Assembly: GCA_012729935.1 (NCBI GenBank)
Contig: JAAYBY010000236.1
Location: 1-6,533 of the forward strand
Source of the DNA: Clostridiaceae bacterium
GTDB lineage: Bacteria > Bacillota > Clostridia > Saccharofermentanales > UBA5734
Length of the DNA: 6,533 nt
Reading direction: 5' to 3'
The position numbers and the translations under genes are program-made. The notes under the pieces were generated by a model. That model saw nothing but the letters and a program-made list of their open reading frames with translations, searched no databases and had not been told where the DNA came from. This document shows positions 1 to 5,397 of the stretch, in pieces. How positions within the stretch are numbered: position 1 is the first letter of the stretch; the number at the start of each line of letters is the position of its first letter.

Positions 1-688
1 GGTTCAAATTAATACCAACACCGATGATCAAGGCATCGACGCGTGATTCTTCCAGAATGGCTTCCGTCAGAATGCCGCCGAGCTTTTTCTTGCTGCCGGA
101 AATGATGAGATCGTTCGGCCATTTCAACCCGATTCGGGCGGATTTGTCTGACTGTTTGTTACCATCTGTCGGATTCACACGATCAAACAACCCATTCAAG
201 CCTCTGGCGACTGCCAGACCGGCGAGCAGCGTTACAGAAGATACAGCAGCCGGTTCCAGCTTTGGCCGGTAAAGAATTGAGAATGTCAGGCTTCCTGTGG
301 CATCAGAGTGCCATGATCGCCCCCGTCGGCCGCGGCCGGCCGTCTGTTGCTCAGCAACGCAGACTGTCCGATCCGGAGCACCGCGCTCTGCCGCTTGTCG
401 CGCCATTGTATTGGTTGACGTGGTAGTCTGCTCGAAGATCAGTTCGTTTAACTGTTGTCCGGCTGACTGACTGAACCATTGCTCAAGTGATTGCTGTGAA
501 AAAACATCTGCTTCACGGCTCAGCCGGTAACCACATCGTGTTTTTGCATCGATTTCATAACCAGATTCTCTCAGCTGCTGGATATGCTTCCAAACCGCTG
601 CTCGTGAAACACCGGTCAATTGACTGATGGTTTGACCGGACTGAAAGCCCTCTGACGATTTCAGGATCTCAAGAATTCGATTTTTCAT
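1..688 (-). CDS. birA: Bifunctional biotin-[acetyl-CoA-carboxylase] ligase / biotin repressor BirA (3' end outside window)
   Basis: BirA activates biotin with ATP and attaches it to the carboxyl-carrier subunit of biotin enzymes; with an N-terminal DNA-binding domain it also represses biotin genes. Translating the minus strand from 688 gives 229 residues running off the window edge. Residues 1-60 are a winged helix-turn-helix (SGQTISQLTGVSRAAVWKHI at about 17-36). The ligase domain follows: the biotin/ATP-binding GRGRRGRSW at 118-126, KWPND at 189-193, KKLGGILTE at 201-209 and GVGINLN at 223-229. The family is usually about 320-330 residues, so roughly 95 residues, including the C-terminal SH3-like domain, lie outside. 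ATG 688 is chosen because AGGA sits 7 nt upstream (696-699); an in-frame ATG at 745 would add 19 residues but lacks a good ribosome binding site. About 14 polar residues before KWPND look like a loop insertion. No biotin-synthesis genes are in view. Confidence 0.95.
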   Translation of the reverse strand, partial: MKNRILEILKSSEGFQSGQTISQLTGVSRAAVWKHIQQLRESGYEIDAKTRCGYRLSREADVFSQQSLEQWFSQSAGQQLNELIFEQTTTSTNTMARQAAERGAPDRTVCVAEQQTAGRGRRGRSWHSDATGSLTFSILYRPKLEPAAVSSVTLLAGLAVARGLNGLFDRVNPTDGNKQSDKSARIGLKWPNDLIISGSKKKLGGILTEAILEESRVDALIIGVGINLN

Positions 689-771
689 AAAGTATTCCTG
701 CTCATTAGATGTCTCAATTTCTTCATCCCCGGCTAATTGATTCATTTTCTGTGTGCTCGTTAAAAAGCCGT

Positions 772-802
772 ATCATACATACACGAAAACCAGATTTGAC
801 AG
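772..802 (-). promoter_or_regulatory. Weak candidate promoter for birA
   Basis: On the minus strand, a TATGAT -10-like hexamer (777 to 772) lies 18-19 nt downstream of CTGTCA/TGTCAA (802 to 796), with its end about 85 bases upstream of the birA start. The -10 box matches the consensus well, but the -35 box is poor and the spacer is long. It is offered only because birA is divergent from the next gene and needs a promoter in this 266-bp gap. No BirA-type operator was recognised near it. Confidence 0.25.
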
Positions 803-835
803 GCTTCGGATTCTCTGCTTATTGACTCGTCTCAC

Positions 836-864
836 TTGACATTGACATTTTAACACAGTTTAAT
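836..864 (+). promoter_or_regulatory. Sigma-A-type promoter for the acyltransferase-symporter pair
   Basis: A perfect -35 box TTGACA (836-841) is followed by a 17-bp spacer and TTTAAT (859-864), five of six matches to the -10 consensus. The predicted start is near 871, giving a leader of about 85 nt before the ATG at 955. A second TTGACA overlaps at 842-847 but has no good -10 at the right spacing. A further TATACT at 898-903 could be a secondary -10, but its -35 is poor. The gene's ribosome binding site is GGAG at 945-948, six bases before the ATG. Confidence 0.55.
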
Positions 865-878
865 GATGTAAATTGTGT
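853..878. promoter_or_regulatory. 26-bp palindrome over the -10 box, probable repressor operator
   Basis: The arms ACACAGTTTA (853-862) and TAAATTGTGT (869-878) are inverted repeats that match at nine of ten positions around a 6-bp centre (ATGATG). The palindrome contains the predicted -10 box (859-864) and the predicted transcription start, where a bound repressor would block RNA polymerase. There is no T-run after it, and with a single mismatch and low GC it fits a dimeric protein-binding site better than a terminator. It does not match the operator patterns I know for BirA, FapR, FabT, Rex or CcpA, so the regulator is unknown. Confidence 0.45.
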
Positions 879-954
879 CAACGAATCTGTTATTCGATAT
901 ACTGATGATAGATATCAACCGGGGCTTATTTACCGGTCAAGGCTGGAGCGTAAC

Positions 955-2232
955 ATGATCAAACGCCGCTATACGATCGTCTTTGGGTTATTGCGACCGC
1001 TGTTTCGCATTTACCTTCGCATTGTCTATGCTTTCAGGGGCTTCCCGGCACCGAAACTGGCAAAAGGCGAAGCTGCCCTGATCCTGTCGAATCACAACGG
1101 CGCATTCGATCCCTTTTTTCTCGCAACCAGCTTCAAACGTCCGATCTTCTTCGTAGCCAGTGATCATATTTTTCGATTAGGCTGGGTCAGCAAACTCATC
1201 CGTTTTCTTGTCAACCCGATTCCAATCGTCAAATCACAGCTTGATCTCCGCTCGTTGCGCCAGATTCGCGAAACAATCCGTGACGGCGGCCTCGTCGGAC
1301 TTTTCCCGGAAGGAAATCGTTCATTCAATGGATTAACGACCCGTATCCCCCCTTCAACAGGTAAACTGGTCAAACAGCTCAACTGTTCTTTGATTCTTTA
1401 TCGCCTGGATGGCGGTTATCTGACAACGCCTAGATGGTCACGATACAAGCGTAAAGGCTTTTTCCAAGGCAAAGTGACCACATATCTCAAAGCCGATGAA
1501 TTAGCATCGATGAGCCCCACGGATGTATACGAGGTCATACTCAAGGATCTTCATGTCGATGCATTTGCCCATCAGCGTGAAAAATGTGTGCCTTATCGAG
1601 GTAAAAAACTGGCCGAATCGCTCGAGCTGACGTTATTTATCTGTCCGCAATGTTCTGGTCTCGCAACACTGCACAGTCATGGCGACCTTTTTTCCTGTCA
1701 AACATGCGGCTTGTCCGTTCGGTATACGGTCTACGGGTTTTTTGAGCCCGTAGATGACTGGTCGAAACAGCAACAGGAAGCCGGTCTATTTCTTGATTCT
1801 GTTCTTTCATGGGACCAGTGGCAACGAAAGAAGCTGCCTGAATGCCTGTTTGAAAAAAAAGCGCTGGACGGGACAGGTGAAAAGCCTCTGTATCAGGATG
1901 CCAATCAGCTGTTGGTTTTGACTGAGCGTGCAGCTCACTCCAATGTAGTGGGAGCGGGCGACCTGATGCTGTTTGCTGACAGGCTGGCTTTCCGCGAGGA
2001 TCAGAAATCCGACCATGATCCGGCACAAAAAACGGTATGGCATACCTTCCCGCTCGCAACACTAACCAGAATGATTGTTCACGGGCCTCAGACCTTGCAG
2101 TTTACGACTCGAGACGACGTGGTCTGGGAGGTTCGAAGCAAAAACAAGCGTTCTGCCTATAAATATATGCTGACATTTGATCTCATCCAGCAACATCTGA
2201 AGGGGGATAATCATGGATTTTACAGCATCTAA
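955..2232 (+). CDS. PlsC-type 1-acyl-glycerol-3-phosphate acyltransferase-like protein with zinc ribbon and C-terminal extension
   Basis: Residues 1 to about 200 form a PlsC/LPLAT acyltransferase domain, the family that transfers fatty acyl groups to lysophosphatidate or similar acceptors at the inner face of the membrane. The catalytic HX4D motif is in NHNGAFDP (H47, D52), the acceptor-binding motif is FPEGNRS (117-123), and IPIV at 89-92 fits the intermediate motif. A hydrophobic stretch at about 7-27 could anchor it to the membrane. A zinc ribbon follows: C230-P-Q-C233, then C248-Q-T-C251-G. Residues from about 315 to 415 are beta-rich by eye and end in a predicted helix, a pattern resembling PH/GRAM-like lipid-binding domains, but this is a guess. 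At 425 residues it is much longer than ordinary PlsC (about 200-260), so it may be a specialised paralogue rather than the housekeeping enzyme. Its last 20 bases overlap the next gene. Acyltransferase chemistry is well supported; the acceptor is not known. Confidence 0.85.
   Translation: MIKRRYTIVFGLLRPLFRIYLRIVYAFRGFPAPKLAKGEAALILSNHNGAFDPFFLATSFKRPIFFVASDHIFRLGWVSKLIRFLVNPIPIVKSQLDLRSLRQIRETIRDGGLVGLFPEGNRSFNGLTTRIPPSTGKLVKQLNCSLILYRLDGGYLTTPRWSRYKRKGFFQGKVTTYLKADELASMSPTDVYEVILKDLHVDAFAHQREKCVPYRGKKLAESLELTLFICPQCSGLATLHSHGDLFSCQTCGLSVRYTVYGFFEPVDDWSKQQQEAGLFLDSVLSWDQWQRKKLPECLFEKKALDGTGEKPLYQDANQLLVLTERAAHSNVVGAGDLMLFADRLAFREDQKSDHDPAQKTVWHTFPLATLTRMIVHGPQTLQFTTRDDVVWEVRSKNKRSAYKYMLTFDLIQQHLKGDNHGFYSI
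2200..2215 (+). promoter_or_regulatory. Strong ribosome binding site and start inside the upstream gene (translational coupling)
   Basis: AAGGGGGA (2200-2207), a strong anti-16S match, lies six bases before ATG 2213 and is itself within the last codons of the acyltransferase, whose stop is at 2230-2232. This spacing fixes the symporter start and implies that ribosomes finishing the acyltransferase help open or reinitiate at the symporter. Confidence 0.75.
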
Positions 2233-3640
2233 CACAGATCTATGGCAGGGAATTATTCAGCTTGGTTTTCTTTGTTCGGTTGTATTAATTGGCAACCTGC
2301 TGCGCCGAAAAATCAAACCACTGCGTCTTTCGCTGCTCCCTACGGCCGTTATCGGCGGCTTCATCGCGCTTATTATCCGTCAGATGGGCTGGCTTCCGTT
2401 TGACAAGACCTTTCTGGAAAGCATCACCTATCACATGACGGGCATCGGATTCATCGCGCTGGGCCTCCGGGCACCGGCCAGAAGTGAGCGAACCCGCAGC
2501 AAAGCGCTGGCTCGTGACGGAGTAAACAGCGGCGCATTCATCGTCAGCAATTATCTCATTCAGGGGATCATCGGGATCGTTGTCATGGTCGTACTGAGCA
2601 TCACTTTTCTGCCGGATCTGTTTAAGGCCGGCGGACTGATCCTGCCGATGGGCTTTGGTCAGGGGCCCGGGCAGGCTTTCAACGTCGGGAACACGTATGA
2701 ACAAGCCTTTGGCTTTACAGGCGGTGCTTCTTTCGGTCTGGCGGTTGCAACGATGGGTATGCTCTGGGCCAGTATAGGCGGTATTATCTATTTAAATGTG
2801 CTTGCCAGACAAAAGAAAAAATCTGTTGGTCATGATGAGCAGCTGCATATCGATCGCATTCAGGAACCGGTTGCTGATCAGAATGAAATTCCGTTAACGG
2901 AAGCGGTCGATAAATTCACAATTCAAGTTTCGCTGGTGATGCTGGTCTACCTCGCGACTTATTTGACCGCCTATGGATTATCAAGCCTTTTGAGCAATAC
3001 GCCTTCTCTTGCCGGTATCTCAAAAACGCTGATCCCGTTGATCTGGGGCTTCAATTTTCTGATCGGCTCGTCGCTGGCTCTTGGTCTGCGCGGCATTCTG
3101 GCAGGTCTGCGGCGGACAGGACTGATGCACCGGAAGTATACGAACAACTACATGTTGAACCGGATTTCCGGCAGTGCGTTTGACTTGATGATCACCGCCA
3201 GCATCTGTGCCATTGATATTGAAGATTTAAAAAATCTCTGGGTTCCCTTCTTGATTATGACGTCGATTGGCGGGCTGGTCACATTGTTCTACATTAAGTG
3301 GATGGCCAAAAAGCTTTACCCCGACTACTATCTGGAGGGTATGCTTGCGATGTATGGTATGATGACCGGAACCGTCAGCACGGGAATTCTGTTACTGCGT
3401 GAGGTTGATCCGGCGTTTCACACGCCTGCGTCAAACAACCTGGTGATCGGGAGTTCGATGGCCATTATCCTCGGTTTTCCGATGTTGTTGATGATCGGTC
3501 TGGCACCACAGTCAAATATGATGCTGCTGATAACAATAGCCATCTGTATCGTCTATGCTGCTCTGCTGATTTGGTTCATGCTGCGGAACCGGCCCGGGCG
3601 GCCAACAAAAAAACAGGTAGAGCAAACGATCAAGCAGTAA
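2213..3640 (+). CDS. gltS: Sodium:glutamate symporter (ESS/GltS family) membrane protein
   Basis: This is a 475-residue polytopic membrane protein of the ESS family, which couples sodium entry to uptake of glutamate. It shows two pseudo-symmetric halves with Gly-rich re-entrant-loop motifs, as expected for the family: GFGQGPGQAFNVG at 147-159 and YGMMTGTVSTG at 381-391. Hydrophobic segments are visible at about 13-30, 40-57, 107-132, 167-197, 236-258, 268-293, 342-358, 405-430 and 435-460. Between the halves is a charged loop at about 199-235 (KKK, then many D, E and Q) that is probably cytoplasmic. E. coli GltS has 401 residues, and this loop with the longer tail accounts for part of the excess. 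The GFGQGPGQ form differs from the E. coli motif, and I associate it with Firmicutes homologues whose substrate is not always tested, so glutamate is likely rather than certain. The gene starts within the acyltransferase end and is followed by a terminator hairpin. Confidence 0.85.
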   Translation: MDFTASNTDLWQGIIQLGFLCSVVLIGNLLRRKIKPLRLSLLPTAVIGGFIALIIRQMGWLPFDKTFLESITYHMTGIGFIALGLRAPARSERTRSKALARDGVNSGAFIVSNYLIQGIIGIVVMVVLSITFLPDLFKAGGLILPMGFGQGPGQAFNVGNTYEQAFGFTGGASFGLAVATMGMLWASIGGIIYLNVLARQKKKSVGHDEQLHIDRIQEPVADQNEIPLTEAVDKFTIQVSLVMLVYLATYLTAYGLSSLLSNTPSLAGISKTLIPLIWGFNFLIGSSLALGLRGILAGLRRTGLMHRKYTNNYMLNRISGSAFDLMITASICAIDIEDLKNLWVPFLIMTSIGGLVTLFYIKWMAKKLYPDYYLEGMLAMYGMMTGTVSTGILLLREVDPAFHTPASNNLVIGSSMAIILGFPMLLMIGLAPQSNMMLLITIAICIVYAALLIWFMLRNRPGRPTKKQVEQTIKQ

Positions 3641-3674
3641 CACGTCACCAAGATTTGAGTCATTCAAACCAATT

Positions 3675-3731
3675 AAAAAGAATCAAAGCAAGCCAACTGC
3701 TGCTAATCGCAACAATTGGCTTGTTCTTTTT
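3675..3731. terminator. Bidirectional intrinsic terminator between convergent genes
   Basis: Inner arms CAAGCCAA (3689-3696) and TTGGCTTG (3716-3723) pair perfectly over eight bases. Outer arms AAAAAGAA (3675-3682) and TTCTTTTT (3724-3731) also pair perfectly, separated on the left by the bulge TCAAAG. On the plus strand the stem is followed by TTCTTTTT, ending gltS transcription. On the minus strand the complement of the A-rich left arm provides the T-run, so the same hairpin can stop the leftward operon. Its position 35 bases after the gltS stop and 65 bases beyond the DUF4432 stop suits both roles. Confidence 0.8.
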
Positions 3732-3732
3732 C

Positions 3733-3776
3733 AATGGTTAATTAGTCACCGATTTAATGGTTAATTCGTCACCGAT
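3733..3776. repeat. Two-copy 21-bp direct repeat, 23-bp period
   Basis: The copies at 3733-3753 and 3756-3776 are identical except at one base (A3744 versus C3767). Each reads AATGGTTAATT, one base, then GTCACCGAT. They lie between the terminator and the 3' end of the DUF4432 gene. Read on the minus strand, the block begins with TCAAGAGCGATCGGTGAC, then repeats the GGTGAC-AATTAACC pattern. IS21-family elements commonly carry tandem subterminal repeats of this size at their ends, so this may be a leftover end. No transposase or partner end is in the window. A tandem protein-binding site is the alternative. Confidence 0.7.
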
Positions 3777-3795
3777 CGCTCTTGACGGGTGCCGG

Positions 3796-4818
3796 TCAGG
3801 CGTTGTCAAGTGATTCGAAGGCAAGCTGCAGATGGTATTGCCAGGTTTCGAACGGTTTAATAATCTGGTCATATCCTTCTTGCAGTTCACGCGCTCGTCC
3901 TCTTAGGCGACTGGTTGTCGGCTCGATCCCCAACGCGTAATCACCGGCTTTCATCATTTTCCACTCTGTCAGCCAAGGCAGTTCCCTTCTCGACCAACTC
4001 AACGATGCAGCAATCCGCAGATCTTTGCGGATCAAGCGCACTTTTTCTTGCGGATTACTGTCTGGCAGCTGCATATGAAAAAAGACATGTTCCGGCTTGT
4101 CATCGATGGGTTCGCTGATCTGCTGATAGTCAGGCAATCCTTTTTCTGCTTCTTCGTTTTTGGGTATGATTTCTCCGACAGGCAGCTGCAGATCAAGCTC
4201 CGGACTGAGAAAGGGATACCCGAAATTGACGTGGTACAGCAAAAAGACCGGTTCCGGTTTGGTTGCCCGATTCTGGATGGAATCTTCCCAGTCAATCGTT
4301 GAAGTGTGTGTGGATAGGGTAATTCGGCGTTTCATGACCAGATGGTGTCCGCCCAAAGATGATTCGCGCATCTCGCCTGTAATCGTGATTGTCCCCTGTT
4401 CTTCATCAACCCAGATGCCGACATTTTCTGCAGCCATGCCGCCGATACGACCGTGAGTCGGATGGTACTCACCGTCAATAACACAATCTGGTCCTGTATT
4501 GCGCAGGCCACAGGTCGCGAGCATACCACCCGGCCAGCCAGCCGCAAAGGTGCCGCTGACAGACTGAATTCGACCCGGAACAAGCCCATTTTTACACATA
4601 TAGCCGATATTGGTTCCACGGTATCGAGCTTCATAAAGATCAAGAGCCCGGTCCTCACAAAAGACTGCATAAAGCCCCGATTCAGTTGTTACTTCAATCA
4701 GTCTCATTCCGGCGGCTGGTCCATCGAGCATCTGAACGCGGCGAACTTGATTCAGTTGATTAAGCGAACCCGTATAACGAAGCTTCTCCTTTAGCGACAT
4801 ATCATGTGAGCGTTTCAT
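3796..4818 (-). CDS. DUF4432 family protein, aldose-1-epimerase-like (galactose mutarotase fold)
   Basis: This is a 340-residue protein that I recognise as DUF4432, a family within the galactose-mutarotase-like superfamily of beta-sandwich sugar-binding proteins; enzymatic roles for most members are unproven. Landmarks are DRALDLYEARYRGTNIGY (56-73), HPTHGRIGG (119-127), the conserved core LLYHVNFGYPF (193-203) and EWKMMKAGDYALGIEPTT (285-302). H119, H122, H196 and E299 are candidate sugar-contacting or catalytic residues by analogy with mutarotases, an inference from position and chemistry only. No signal peptide or membrane segment is visible, so it should be cytoplasmic. ATG 4818 is chosen because GGGGG lies seven bases upstream; Met7 has no comparable site. 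The start overlaps the cyclophilin stop by four bases. No sugar kinase, transporter or other carbohydrate gene is nearby to suggest a substrate. Confidence 0.85.
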   Translation of the reverse strand: MKRSHDMSLKEKLRYTGSLNQLNQVRRVQMLDGPAAGMRLIEVTTESGLYAVFCEDRALDLYEARYRGTNIGYMCKNGLVPGRIQSVSGTFAAGWPGGMLATCGLRNTGPDCVIDGEYHPTHGRIGGMAAENVGIWVDEEQGTITITGEMRESSLGGHHLVMKRRITLSTHTSTIDWEDSIQNRATKPEPVFLLYHVNFGYPFLSPELDLQLPVGEIIPKNEEAEKGLPDYQQISEPIDDKPEHVFFHMQLPDSNPQEKVRLIRKDLRIAASLSWSRRELPWLTEWKMMKAGDYALGIEPTTSRLRGRARELQEGYDQIIKPFETWQYHLQLAFESLDNA

Positions 4819-4832
4819 GTTTCATCCCCCTC
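4815..4832 (-). promoter_or_regulatory. ATGA stop/start overlap and ribosome binding site of the DUF4432 gene
   Basis: On the minus strand the cyclophilin stop TGA and the DUF4432 ATG share bases in ATGA (4818 to 4815). The Shine-Dalgarno GAGGGGG (4832 to 4826) sits within the last cyclophilin codons, seven bases before the ATG. This is the classic arrangement for termination-reinitiation and links expression of the two proteins. Confidence 0.8.
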
Positions 4833-5336
4833 GATGAGAACAGTCTGAATGACCTGTTTCTGAACCGGCCGATCCTGGTAATCTGTTGGAACAGACGCAA
4901 TCTGATCGACTATTTCCATACCTTCAATAACTTGCCCAAAGGCTGCGTATTCACCGTCCAGGTGCGGTGCGTCCTGATGGACAATGAAAAACTGTGATCC
5001 GGCAGAATCAGGGTGAGCTGAACGCGCCATTGAGATCACTCCACGCAGATGCCGTATGTTGTTCGGGACTCCGTTTGAACGAAACTCACCTTTGATTGAG
5101 TAACCGGGGCCGCCGGTTCCCGTTCCTGTCGGACATCCGCCTTGAATCATAAATCCTTTAATGACCCGGTGGAATGTCAGTTGATTGTAAAATCCTTTTC
5201 TGGCAAGATCGATAAAATTCGCAGCTGAAATCGGTGCCTGTTCCGTGTTCAGTTCAAGAACGATTCGGTTACCGTCAGCCAGAACCAAGGTCGCCTTCTG
5301 TGCTGTTCTTTCGTTTTTGTCTTTTTGTTCGTTCAT
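4815..5336 (-). CDS. ppiB: Cyclophilin-type peptidyl-prolyl cis-trans isomerase
   Basis: This enzyme catalyses cis-trans isomerisation of peptide bonds before proline, assisting protein folding. The 173 residues lack a signal peptide, so it is the cytoplasmic PpiB type. The cyclophilin core is complete: FHRVIKGFMIQGG (55-67) with catalytic R57 and pocket residues F62, M63 and Q65; ISMARSAHPDSAGSQFFI (101-118) with A104, Q115 and F117; and LDGEYAAFGQV (126-136). The position equivalent to Trp121 of human cyclophilin A, the main cyclosporin contact, is H125, so weak cyclosporin binding is expected. A charged, Lys/Glu-rich stretch of about 14 residues precedes the fold. The start has AAGGAG five bases upstream (5347 to 5342). 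It lies 61 bases after pncB with no clear terminator or promoter between, so it is probably co-transcribed. Confidence 0.93.
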   Translation of the reverse strand: MNEQKDKNERTAQKATLVLADGNRIVLELNTEQAPISAANFIDLARKGFYNQLTFHRVIKGFMIQGGCPTGTGTGGPGYSIKGEFRSNGVPNNIRHLRGVISMARSAHPDSAGSQFFIVHQDAPHLDGEYAAFGQVIEGMEIVDQIASVPTDYQDRPVQKQVIQTVLIEGDET

Positions 5337-5397
5337 ACGCTCTCCTTCTTATTTTTGGCTTTGATGCCGGTTTTCGATCATCGTAACAATGTGATAT

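Noticed and set aside
24..272. An 82-residue plus-strand open frame at the left edge
   Set aside because: It lies wholly antisense to birA, whose translation gives all the expected ligase motifs; the plus-strand product has no recognisable features.
743..745. Upstream in-frame ATG for birA adding 19 residues
   Set aside because: It has no good Shine-Dalgarno, and the extra residues are not typical of BirA. ATG 688 has AGGA at a 7-nt spacing and gives the usual MK..IL start.
842..870. A second promoter using the TTGACA at 842-847
   Set aside because: At a 17-bp spacing the -10 position reads GATGTA, a poor match; the overlapping TTGACA at 836 pairs with TTTAAT much better.
896..916. GATAT/ATATC inverted repeat downstream of the promoter
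   Set aside because: The arms are five bases long in AT-rich DNA, which is expected by chance.
918..937. ACCGG/CCGGT inverted repeat in the acyltransferase leader
   Set aside because: It has only five base pairs around a 10-base loop and no T-run or sequestered ribosome binding site, so it is too weak to call a riboswitch or attenuator.
1637..2062. A 141-residue minus-strand open frame opposite the acyltransferase
   Set aside because: It is antisense to the zinc-ribbon and C-terminal region, which is read confidently on the plus strand, and its composition is typical of a shadow frame.
4032..4794. Several 67-113-residue open frames on both strands within the DUF4432 gene
   Set aside because: They overlap the well-supported DUF4432 frame, lack convincing ribosome binding sites and resemble no family I know.
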